Source of the DNA: Sandaracinaceae bacterium
GTDB lineage: Bacteria; Myxococcota_A; Polyangia; Polyangiales; Sandaracinaceae
Length of the DNA stretch: 64,000 nt
Assembly (NCBI GenBank): GCA_020633195.1
Contig: JACKEC010000023.1
Location: 1 to 64,000, forward strand
Reading direction: 5' to 3'
Numbering within the stretch: the first letter of the stretch is position 1; each line of letters opens with the position of its first letter. The position numbers were made by a program, and so were the translations under genes. The notes beneath the pieces were generated by a model, which was not told where the DNA came from, did no database searches, and saw only the letters and a program-made list of their open reading frames with translations. Below are positions 23,877 through 32,046 of the stretch, piece by piece.

Positions 23877-26800
23877 ATGCACCTGAGGATGCTTGGTTCC
23901 AAGGTTTGGCTCGCCGGTGCCGTGTGCCTGGGGGCGCTCGGGCTCTGCTCCACCGCGCTCGCGCAGTCCGAGGCGTGGCACTTCGGGAGCGACGCGTCGC
24001 GACACGCGCGCGTGGACGACAGGGGAGGGCTCGGCGAGGGCTACTCGTTCAGCATCGACTACGACCCCGCGGACGGGAACAGCGAGGACTTCTGCCCGCA
24101 CTGTCGGCTGACCCTGATGGTCTCGGATCCCGGGCTGGACCTGTCCGCGCTCCAGACGCTGGGCGTGGAGCGCGGCGACATCGCGTCCGCGGCGAGCTTC
24201 CTGTCCACGCTGCAGGGGCTGACCGCGGCTGACCCCACGGGGCTCGCGATGGAGCTTCAGCCCGGGTTGAGCGCCGGTGACCTCGCCGCCTTCGCGGCGC
24301 GGATCGAGGTCATCCAGACGCAGCTCGGCGCGGTGGTCACGGCGCTCGAGACCTTCGCCGCGCTGCAGTCGGGCTTCGACTGGTCGAGCGCGAGCCTGGC
24401 CTCGCTCGTGAGCTCGCTGTCGCTGCGCATGGACACCGCCTTCCGCGGCGACTTCTCCGACATCAACGACCCCCGCATCCACAACTCGGGGGTGGCGGTG
24501 TACGGGTTGCCCGAGCTCCTCAGCGGGCTCGCGGGCGTGGGCGTGGACATGTCCACGCAGATGCAGATCCAGAGCGTGCTCTCGGCCATCCCCGGCCTGT
24601 CGGGCGCCCTCGAGATCAGCGGCGACGACGACGACGTGCTCGCCCCCGCGAGCTTCCACGGCTACCACACCGACCTCACGGTGCGGCAGCGCACCTACGT
24701 GGTCAACGGGCAGAGCGCGTACCTGATCGTCTACACGATCGTGAACGACACCTCGCGGGTGTTCCCCCTCGTGGAGGCGTCGATGATGGCGGACTTCGAC
24801 ATCCCGCCGCTGAGCTACGACACCGCGACCGACTTCGATCCGACCTCGCAGATGGTGATGCTCTACGACACCATCCCCTACACGGATCCCGAGGAGCACT
24901 ACTGGTTCGGGCTCGCGCCCGCGTCGGCGGGGGCCCCGGTGGCCGGGCAGTTCGGCTTCGCCAACTGGAACCTCGACAAGAACATGACGCTCGCGCAGTT
25001 CGGCTCGAGCGCGACGCAGGACAACCGCTACCGCTTCCTCCTGTGGGACCCGGCGCTGAGCGGCGACCACGACGACGCGGTCGGCAAGAGCGAGAAGCAG
25101 GGCGCGATCTCCATGCTCCTCGGCGGGCCGCTCTTCCCCGGCGACCAGCGGTCCGTGGCGTTCTGCTACGCGGCGGGCGAGGGCGGCTCCAACGCGGCCG
25201 CGCGCGCCGAGCTCACCGCGCTGATGACGGGCTGCCGGGCGATCTACACGGCCGTCACCCCGAGCTGCGGGGACGGCGTGCTGCAGTACCCCGAGGAGTG
25301 CGACGGCGGCGCCGACTGCGCCTCCAACTGCCTGCGGATCCGCTGCGGCGACGGGCGCGTCGACGGCCCCGAGGAGTGCGACGACGGCGGCGACGTCGAC
25401 GGAGACGGGTGCAACGCGACTTGTCAGCGCGAGGTGTGCGGCAACGGGCGCCTCGACGCCGGCGAGGAGTGCGACGACGGGAACGCGTCGAACGCCGACG
25501 AGTGCCTCGCCGACTGCACCAACGCGCGCTGCGGGGACGGCTTCGTCCGCGCCGGCGACGGCCCCTGCACGGGACCGGGCTGCGGCTGCGCGGGCTACGA
25601 GTACTGCCTGACCGGGCGGGTGACGATCGAGCGCCTCCCGGCGTCGAGCTACTTCGCGTCCCTGTCGAGCCTCCCGATCGACTTCCAGATCGGCTTCGAC
25701 GCGGCGACCGTCGACGCGGGCGCGCTCGCGGGGGAGGGCGGGGTCCGGGTGACCACCGGCCCGATGAACGTGGAGATGAGCGGCGCGCCCCTCGCGGCGA
25801 CGATCGGCCGGGCGCTCACCGGGCAGAGCGCGGTGATCGACCTGCGCTCGCGGCCGCTGCGCACCAACCCGGTCTTCAGCATGTCGCGGATCGAGGGGAC
25901 GGTCGGGCGCGGGACGCGCGTGGGCTTCGAGCTCCTCGCGGCCACCTCCGCCGACGCGAGCTTCGTCACCGCGCGCGGCGTGCCGGTGCTCTCGACCCTC
26001 AACGTCCGCTCCGGGACCGGGCGCTTCTCCGTCGTCCCCGCCTCGGGCGGGGCGCCGTCGGACACGGCCTCGGGGGTGGCGCGCGCCTCGATGGGGTCCG
26101 TCCCCGCGGGCATGGCGGGCGAGCTGTGTGACGACGGGAACGCGTCCGACTTCGACGCGTGCACGACGGCCTGCGTCCCCGCCGCGTGCGGGGACGGCAT
26201 CGTGCAGACGGGCGAGCAGTGCGACGTCGGTCCCACACCGACGACGTGGTGCGTGGGCTGCGCGCGCGTCGGCAGCACCTGCGGCAACGGCGTCCTCGAG
26301 GCGACCGAGGGCGAGGAGTGCGACGACGCGAACGCCACCGACGGAGACGGCTGCAGCGCGGTGTGCCGCGTGGAGTCGTGCGGCGACGGGATCGTGCAGG
26401 CGGGCCGCGGCGAGGCCTGCGACGACGGCGGCAACGGAGACGGCGACGGCTGCTCCGACGCGTGCGAGCTCGAGGGCTGCGGTGACGGGAACGTGCACCC
26501 GGGGCTCGGCGAGGCCTGCGACGACGGCCCGGCGAACGGGGACGACGCGGCCTGCACGTCGGCCTGCGCCGTCGCGGAGTGCGGCGACGGGCTCGTGCTC
26601 CTCGGCGTCGAGGAGTGCGACGACGGCAACGACGCGGTCGGCGACGGGTGCAACGCGGCGTGCGTGATCGAGCGCTGCGGGGACGGCGCGCCGGGGCCCG
26701 GCGAGGAGTGCGACGACGGGAACGCCGACGAGCGCGACGGATGCAGCCCCGCGTGCCGCTTCGAGATCTGCGGCGACGGTCGCCCCGGCCCCGCCGAGCA

Positions 26801-27605
26801 GTGCGACGACGGGAACCTCTCGGACGGGGACGGCTGCGACAAGGACTGCCTCCTCGAGGACCTCGGCGCGTGCGGCGACGGCGTGGTCGGGACGGGGGAG
26901 CAGTGCGACGACGGCGGGACCGCGAGCGGCGACGGCTGCGGCGAGTTCTGTCAGCTCGAGGACCCCGAGGCGTGCGGCGACGGGACCCTCGGCGCGGGCG
27001 AGGGCTGCGACGACGGCAACACCGTCGGCGGCGACGGCTGCAGCCCCGTGTGCACCGTCGAGCGGTGCGGCGACGGCATCCAGGCGCGCGGCGAGCAGTG
27101 CGACGACGGCAACGATCGCAGCGGCGACGGGTGCAGCTCGAATTGCGTGGTCGAGCCCAGCGAGTGCGGCAACGGCCGGCAGGAGTACGGGGAGCAGTGC
27201 GACGGCGGCGACGACTGTGACGCCGAGTGCCGCGCGACGGCGCGCGCGCCGCTCGGCGAGACCTGCGGCGACGGCGTGCAGGACTACGGCGAGCAGTGCG
27301 ACGACGGCGGCCGGCGCGACGGCAACGGCTGCGACGGAACCTGTCAGCTCGAGGCGAGCGTGTGCGGCAACGCCCGGACGGAGTTCGGCGAGCTCTGCGA
27401 CGACGGCAACGTCGACGCCGGGGACGGCTGCAGCGAGACGTGCACGCTCGAGGGCGAGGAGCCCCCGGTGCCGACGCCGACGCCGGAGATGCCGGTCGGC
27501 GAGGGCTGCAGCTGCTCGCTGGGCACCCCTGGGCGGCCGGTCCCGGCGCTGCTGATCGCGGGCCTCTTGGTGGGCGTCACCTTCGGCCGGCGCCGCCGTC
27601 GGTGA
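23877..27605 (+). CDS. Large surface protein with DUF4215 Cys repeats and MYXO-CTERM-type tail
   Basis: 1242 aa. Seen: signal peptide ending STALAQ; an N-terminal domain without repeats (about 30-460); three to four DUF4215-type units of the form CGDG...GEECDDGN..DGC...C (about 460-570); a non-repeat beta-rich block (about 575-744); then some 14 further units to about 1200; finally a GCSCS motif, hydrophobic stretch and RRRRR tail. I count about 18 units, each with about six Cys, likely a disulfide-linked rod. Known: DUF4215 arrays are common on myxobacterial surfaces; function unknown. ATG 23877 was chosen, ATG 23889 being possible. The ~120 bases upstream are mostly the structured repeat. 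Convergent with the next gene. Confidence 0.88.
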   Translation: MHLRMLGSKVWLAGAVCLGALGLCSTALAQSEAWHFGSDASRHARVDDRGGLGEGYSFSIDYDPADGNSEDFCPHCRLTLMVSDPGLDLSALQTLGVERGDIASAASFLSTLQGLTAADPTGLAMELQPGLSAGDLAAFAARIEVIQTQLGAVVTALETFAALQSGFDWSSASLASLVSSLSLRMDTAFRGDFSDINDPRIHNSGVAVYGLPELLSGLAGVGVDMSTQMQIQSVLSAIPGLSGALEISGDDDDVLAPASFHGYHTDLTVRQRTYVVNGQSAYLIVYTIVNDTSRVFPLVEASMMADFDIPPLSYDTATDFDPTSQMVMLYDTIPYTDPEEHYWFGLAPASAGAPVAGQFGFANWNLDKNMTLAQFGSSATQDNRYRFLLWDPALSGDHDDAVGKSEKQGAISMLLGGPLFPGDQRSVAFCYAAGEGGSNAAARAELTALMTGCRAIYTAVTPSCGDGVLQYPEECDGGADCASNCLRIRCGDGRVDGPEECDDGGDVDGDGCNATCQREVCGNGRLDAGEECDDGNASNADECLADCTNARCGDGFVRAGDGPCTGPGCGCAGYEYCLTGRVTIERLPASSYFASLSSLPIDFQIGFDAATVDAGALAGEGGVRVTTGPMNVEMSGAPLAATIGRALTGQSAVIDLRSRPLRTNPVFSMSRIEGTVGRGTRVGFELLAATSADASFVTARGVPVLSTLNVRSGTGRFSVVPASGGAPSDTASGVARASMGSVPAGMAGELCDDGNASDFDACTTACVPAACGDGIVQTGEQCDVGPTPTTWCVGCARVGSTCGNGVLEATEGEECDDANATDGDGCSAVCRVESCGDGIVQAGRGEACDDGGNGDGDGCSDACELEGCGDGNVHPGLGEACDDGPANGDDAACTSACAVAECGDGLVLLGVEECDDGNDAVGDGCNAACVIERCGDGAPGPGEECDDGNADERDGCSPACRFEICGDGRPGPAEQCDDGNLSDGDGCDKDCLLEDLGACGDGVVGTGEQCDDGGTASGDGCGEFCQLEDPEACGDGTLGAGEGCDDGNTVGGDGCSPVCTVERCGDGIQARGEQCDDGNDRSGDGCSSNCVVEPSECGNGRQEYGEQCDGGDDCDAECRATARAPLGETCGDGVQDYGEQCDDGGRRDGNGCDGTCQLEASVCGNARTEFGELCDDGNVDAGDGCSETCTLEGEEPPVPTPTPEMPVGEGCSCSLGTPGRPVPALLIAGLLVGVTFGRRRRR

Positions 27606-27630
27606 CCGCGGCCGACGACGGCGCCTCGCG

Positions 27631-28806
27631 TCAGGGGGCGCAGGCGCCGTCGGTCGCGCCGTACCCGAACGCGATGTGCGTGATGGGGTGGCCCCGGACG
27701 TGGGCGCCCGCGGGCAGCTCCTCCCACGTCCCGCCGTCGGTGCTCCGCAAGAAGCGTTGCGCATCGTAGCTGCGGTTCCGGAGGACCGCGACGTAGCTCG
27801 CGCTCGACGGGTCGTAGCCCACGACGCCGACGTCCGTGTCGCTCGCGGACTCGGTCCACGTCAGCCCGTCGGGGCTGCGGAACGCGCGGGTCGGCGCGTA
27901 GACCACGTGCTCGGAGCCGGTGTAGATCGAGTTGGTGAGGTGCTCGCCGTCGGCCACCCGCGCGGCGGTCCACGTCTCGCCGCCGTCGACCGAGGTGCAG
28001 AGCACCCCCGTCTCCGCCCACGGGAGGACCCACGCGGAGCCCCCGAACCGCGGCGGCCGCGAGTAGCCGCGGCAGTCGGCGTCCACCGTCGCCGCCGAGT
28101 AGGTCAGGCCGCCGTCGCGGCTCACGATGATCGCGCCCCACGAGCCGTCGCCCGCGCCCGCGACCACCGCGATGCGGCCGCCGCCGACCGGCGCGAAGCC
28201 GATCTGACGACCGACGGGCCACTCGCCCTCGGGCACGTCCCACGTCGGCCACTCGGCGCCCGTGAAGGACATCCCGCCGTCGGTCGACCACTGCGGCTGC
28301 GTCGTCCCGCCGACCAGCCGATCGCCCGCCCACGCGAGCCCGGCGAAGTGCTGGTCCGCGCTGTCGTACATGGTCTCCCAGGTCACGCCGTCGGCGCTGC
28401 GCATCACCCGCATCGCCGGCTCGCCCCAGCCGAAGCTGGCCCAGAAGTAGCCGCCGCCCCACGTGAGCCCGGTCGCCGAGCCGCGGTGGTGGTCGCAGTC
28501 GATGCCCTCGCAGCTCGCCGAGTCGTCGTCGGAGAAGTCGTGGGGCCACGTCCGGCCGCCGTCGCACGACGTCGTGATGCGCCCGAACTTCCCGATCGCC
28601 ACGAGCGTCGGCACCCCCTCGGGGGGCGGGCCGGCGTCGTCGAGCGGCACCGCGCCGTCCCTCGGCGGCGGCGTCGCGGCGTCGCGCGGCGAGTCGCCCG
28701 CGTCCGGCGACGCGCCCCCCGCGTCGTCTTCGCCAGGGGCTTCGTCGCACGCCATCGCGAGCAGGAGGCTCGAGGCGATCAGGGCCCGGATGGAGTTGCG
28801 TCGCAT
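27631..28806 (-). CDS. Lipoprotein with sialidase-like (BNR/Asp-box) beta-propeller repeats
   Basis: 391 aa. Seen: lipobox LLLAMAC (Cys ~20), Asp/Pro/Gly-rich linker, then repeated Asp-box-like segments SCDGGRTW, SADGVTWE, STDGGMSF, SRDGGLTY, SVDGGETW, SPDGLTWTE, STDGGTWEE spaced about 40-50 residues apart, the pattern of a six- or seven-bladed sialidase-type propeller. Known: Asp boxes are structural and occur in many non-sialidases; I see no Arg triad or FRIP motif, so enzymatic activity is not supported. Probably outer-membrane anchored. Confidence 0.82.
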   Translation of the reverse strand: MRRNSIRALIASSLLLAMACDEAPGEDDAGGASPDAGDSPRDAATPPPRDGAVPLDDAGPPPEGVPTLVAIGKFGRITTSCDGGRTWPHDFSDDDSASCEGIDCDHHRGSATGLTWGGGYFWASFGWGEPAMRVMRSADGVTWETMYDSADQHFAGLAWAGDRLVGGTTQPQWSTDGGMSFTGAEWPTWDVPEGEWPVGRQIGFAPVGGGRIAVVAGAGDGSWGAIIVSRDGGLTYSAATVDADCRGYSRPPRFGGSAWVLPWAETGVLCTSVDGGETWTAARVADGEHLTNSIYTGSEHVVYAPTRAFRSPDGLTWTESASDTDVGVVGYDPSSASYVAVLRNRSYDAQRFLRSTDGGTWEELPAGAHVRGHPITHIAFGYGATDGACAP

Positions 28807-28861
28807 CGGGGTGGGTTAGCTGGCTCCGCCACGCCGCGCACGCGAAAGCGGGTTCCAGGAA

Positions 28862-29548
28862 TCACGTGCCAGGGGCCCACTGGATCGACGGGCCCGCGGG
28901 CAGGCCGCGCTCGCGGCGCAGGTAGCCGAGGAAGGGGTTGCTGCGCAGCTCCTCCGCGAGCGTGGTCACGGGGCCGTGGCCGCTGTGGACGCGGAGGTGA
29001 CCGGGGAGCTCGAGCAGGCGGCGGAGGCTCTCCACCGCGAGGCGCGGATCGCTCATCGGGAAGTCGGTCCGGCCGATGGAGCCCGAGAACAGCGTGTCGC
29101 CGACGATGATGTCGTGGTCGTCGAAGTAGCAGCCCTGCCCGGGGGTGTGGCCGGGCGTGGAGAGGAACCGCAGGGTCGTCTCCCCGAGCTGGATCTCGGC
29201 GCCGTCGTCGATGAAGTGATCGATCCGGCCGCACGGGCGATCGAGCTGCGGCATCCCGAACATGCGGCCCTGCATCGGCAAGGTGTCGAAGAGGGGCTTC
29301 TCGGCGGTCGGCAGGTACGTCGGGACGTCCCACTCGGCCTGCAGGAACGTCAGCGCGCCCGCGTGATCGATGTGGCCGTGGGTGAGCAGGATCATTTGCA
29401 CGTCGGGCGCCGGGTCGAGCGCCTTCAGGGCCCGGACGAGCTCCTCGGTCTCGCCGGTGTCGACGATCGCGGCGGCGCCCGTGGCCTCGTCCGTGACGAG
29501 GTACGTGTTGACGCCGAACATGCCCACGGTGAAGCACTGGATGTTCAT
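28862..29548 (-). CDS. MBL-fold metallo-hydrolase (glyoxalase II-like)
   Basis: 228 aa. Seen: the metal-binding THGHIDHAG (HxHxDH, about 55-63), a later STPGHTPGQ His, VGDTLFSGSIGRTD Asp and a C-terminal HSGHGP His: a complete dinuclear zinc set of the glyoxalase II-like branch. Known substrates of this branch are thioesters such as hydroxyacylglutathione, but also persulfides. Start ATG 29548 overlaps the asparagine synthetase stop as ATGA, so the two are cotranslated. Its physiological thioester is unknown; no glyoxalase I is adjacent. Confidence 0.9.
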   Translation of the reverse strand: MNIQCFTVGMFGVNTYLVTDEATGAAAIVDTGETEELVRALKALDPAPDVQMILLTHGHIDHAGALTFLQAEWDVPTYLPTAEKPLFDTLPMQGRMFGMPQLDRPCGRIDHFIDDGAEIQLGETTLRFLSTPGHTPGQGCYFDDHDIIVGDTLFSGSIGRTDFPMSDPRLAVESLRRLLELPGHLRVHSGHGPVTTLAEELRSNPFLGYLRRERGLPAGPSIQWAPGT

Positions 29549-31497
29549 CGCCTGGGCGCTTTAGCAGGTTGGGTCCGGCGCTGCTCCTGCCAGGCCTGGA
29601 ACATCAGCACGTCCCAGAGCTGGTGGGTCCAGTCGCGCTCGCCGGTCACGTGCTCGGACCACCGCCGGCGCACCGCGTCGGCGTCGAAGCGCTCGAGGGC
29701 GCGGGGCTCGAGCAGACCCTCGGCCCAGTCGCGGAGCGGGCCGCGCAGCCAGCCGCCGACGGGGACCCCGAAGCCCATCTTGGGGCGGTCGAAGAGCGCC
29801 TTCGGGACGCGCCGCTCGAGCACGCGGCGGAGCGCCCACTTCGACTCGCCGTCGCGGTGCTTCATCGACAGCGGCAGGCGCCACGCGAGCTCGTAGACGC
29901 GGTGATCGAGGATCGGGACGCGCGCCTCGAGGCTCACCGCCATCGACGCGCGGTCGACCTTGGTGAGGATGTCGTCGTGCAGGTAGCTCACCGTGTCGGC
30001 GAGCATCAGCTTCTCGGCGTAGGCGAGCTCCGAGCTCGTCGACCAGGGCTGCTGGTGCGCCGCGCCCGGGTGACCCACGAGGGCCTCGGCGTCCTTCCAG
30101 TGCGAGCTGAGCGTCTCGTAGAGGTCGGCCTCCGAGGCGGCGGGGACGACCGACAAGGCTTTTTGCACCTTCTCGACGGGGAGCCGCACCCGCATCGCCT
30201 TGGGGAGCCGCGGCGTGACGCGCTCGATGGCGTCGCCGACGGGGCCCCACGGGACGCCCTCCAGCGTGGCCGCGGTGCGCTTGCGGATCCCGAGCGGCAC
30301 CCGGCGCAGCTTGCTCCAGAGGCGCGGCGCCCAGACGTGGCGGTTGTAGCCGCCGAAGAGCTCGTCCCCGCCGTCGCCCGAGAGCGACACGGTGACCTGC
30401 TGCCGCGCGAGCCGGGACACGAGGTAGGTCGGGATCTGCGAGGAGTCCGCGAACGGCTCGTCCCACATCGCCGGCAGCTCCGGGATCACCGACCAGGCCT
30501 CCTTCGGGGTGACGATGAGCTCGGTGTGGTCGGTCCCGAGCGCGCGGGCGACGTCGCGCGCGTGCGAGGACTCGTCGTAGGCGGCCTCGGCGAAGCCGAT
30601 CGAGAAGGTCTTCGAACCCCCGTCGCCGACCTCCTGCATCAGCGCCACGACGGTGCTCGAGTCGATCCCGCCCGACAGGAACGCGCCGAGCGGGACGTCC
30701 GCGACGAGCCGGTCGCGGACCGCGGTCGAGAGCACGCGATCGAGCTCGTCGACGGCGTCGTTCGCGTCCCCGTCGAAGCCCTCGCGGTGCGCGGTGAGCG
30801 CGGTGTCGACCGCCGACCACCAGCGCCGCGGTCGCGGCGCGTCGGGCGCGGCGAAGCGGACGAGCCCGCCGGCGGGGACCTTCGCGGCGCCGCGCAGGAT
30901 GGTGCGGTCCCCGGGCACGCAGTTGCGGCGGAGGTACGCGGCGAGCACGTCGACGGCGATCTCGTCGTCGAGCCCGGGGAAGCGCTCGAGCGGCGCCATC
31001 GTGGAGCCGAACGCGAGCCCGCGCGGGGTGACCGCGTAGTAGAGCGGCTTGATGCCGAACCGGTCGCGCGCGAGGGTCAGCTCGGCTCGCTCGCGATCCC
31101 AGAGCGCGAACGCGAACATGCCCACGAACCGATCGAGCGCCGCCTCGAGGCCCCACTCGCCGATCGCCTCGAGCATCACCTCGGTGTCGGAGTGGCTCCT
31201 GAACGTCCGCCCGCGCGCCTCGAGCTCGGCCCGGATCGCGCGGTAGTTGTAGACCTCGCCGTTGTACGTCAGCAGGAGCCGGCCGTCGCCGGACGCCATC
31301 GGCTGCCGGCCGTCGTCGCTCAGATCGATGATCGAGAGCCGCCGGTGCCCGAGCACGACCCCGCGCTCCGGGTCCGCCCAGGTCCCCGACGCGTCCGGTC
31401 CGCGCAGGCGGATCGGCTCGAGCATGCGCGCGATCTGCGCGTCCGCGTCGCGAACGATCTCGGGGTCTCGAGTCCAGAAGCCGGTGATCCCACACAT
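29545..31497 (-). CDS. asnB: Asparagine synthetase (glutamine-hydrolysing)
   Basis: 650 aa. Makes asparagine from aspartate, glutamine and ATP. Seen: Cys2 of MCGITGF as the amidotransferase nucleophile, RLSIIDLS and YNGEVYNY of the glutaminase domain (about 1-200), then the synthetase domain with the ATP-pyrophosphatase loop LSGGIDSS (about 272-279) and SLSGDGGDELFGGY. All expected motifs are present and the length is normal for the AsnB-long group. A relative could amidate another carboxylate, but nothing here suggests a biosynthetic cluster. It is coupled to the downstream MBL gene by ATGA. A TAGACT box at 31525-31530 lies 27 bases upstream of the ATG, a plausible promoter with a short leader. 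Confidence 0.93.
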   Translation of the reverse strand: MCGITGFWTRDPEIVRDADAQIARMLEPIRLRGPDASGTWADPERGVVLGHRRLSIIDLSDDGRQPMASGDGRLLLTYNGEVYNYRAIRAELEARGRTFRSHSDTEVMLEAIGEWGLEAALDRFVGMFAFALWDRERAELTLARDRFGIKPLYYAVTPRGLAFGSTMAPLERFPGLDDEIAVDVLAAYLRRNCVPGDRTILRGAAKVPAGGLVRFAAPDAPRPRRWWSAVDTALTAHREGFDGDANDAVDELDRVLSTAVRDRLVADVPLGAFLSGGIDSSTVVALMQEVGDGGSKTFSIGFAEAAYDESSHARDVARALGTDHTELIVTPKEAWSVIPELPAMWDEPFADSSQIPTYLVSRLARQQVTVSLSGDGGDELFGGYNRHVWAPRLWSKLRRVPLGIRKRTAATLEGVPWGPVGDAIERVTPRLPKAMRVRLPVEKVQKALSVVPAASEADLYETLSSHWKDAEALVGHPGAAHQQPWSTSSELAYAEKLMLADTVSYLHDDILTKVDRASMAVSLEARVPILDHRVYELAWRLPLSMKHRDGESKWALRRVLERRVPKALFDRPKMGFGVPVGGWLRGPLRDWAEGLLEPRALERFDADAVRRRWSEHVTGERDWTHQLWDVLMFQAWQEQRRTQPAKAPRR

Positions 31498-31586
31498 GCC
31501 TGGGCGCCTCGTCAGTGGCGCGGCAGTCTACTCACGTTCGATCGAGGTCGCAGATCGATTCCGGGGAACGCGCGTCGGAAGAGCCC

Positions 31587-32006
31587 ATGACACGCGCCGC
31601 CCTCCTCGCCCTCGCCCTCACCACCCTCGCGCCGGCCCTCGCCTCGGCGCAGACCTCCACCACGTTCAGCGCGCCGGTCGCCTATCGGCAGTGCTCCCAG
31701 ACGTGGGCCTTCGCCTGCGGGATGCGCGACGCGCAGGGCCGGGGCTACGGCACCGCGACGCCGATGACGATGTGCACGACCTACCGGTTCGCCGTCGACG
31801 GCACCCTCGCCGTCGAGGCGATGGCGGGGATCAGCGATCCGGCGCGCTACCGGATCGACGGCGACCAGGTGCTCATCGAGTGGCTCGACGACGAGGGCCA
31901 CGTCCGACACACGCAGACGCTCCGCCTCGCGGACGACGGAAGCACGCTCGGGGAGCTCCACCGCCTCGACCCGGAGCCCCCGCCGAGCCCCCCGCCGAGC
32001 CGCTGA
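31587..32006 (+). CDS. Small exported protein
   Basis: 139 aa; unknown function. Seen: signal peptide LLALALTTLAPALASAQ, then an about 100-residue domain with three Cys (RQCSQTWAFACGM, MCTTY) and strand-rich RYRIDGDQVLIEW, ending in a Pro-rich PEPPPSPPPSR tail. The YRI-DGDQV-I pattern resembles small secreted DUF lipocalin-like domains, without a firm match. ATG 31587 is chosen for the signal peptide and the preceding GGAAGAG; an in-frame upstream extension to 31515 lacks one. Divergent from asparagine synthetase. Confidence 0.75.
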   Translation: MTRAALLALALTTLAPALASAQTSTTFSAPVAYRQCSQTWAFACGMRDAQGRGYGTATPMTMCTTYRFAVDGTLAVEAMAGISDPARYRIDGDQVLIEWLDDEGHVRHTQTLRLADDGSTLGELHRLDPEPPPSPPPSR

Positions 32007-32046
32007 GGGAGACTCGCGCGCGGCCGGCGTATAAGGTCGCGCCGAA

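Noticed and set aside
26100..27450. DNA-level periodicity that looks like an array (CRISPR-like)
   Set aside because: Units are in-frame coding repeats of DUF4215 with variable length and no identical spacer-separated repeats.
23805..27764. Long minus-strand frame opposite the DUF4215 protein
   Set aside because: Its Val-Ala-Leu repeats mirror the sense-strand Cys repeats; it has no start signal.
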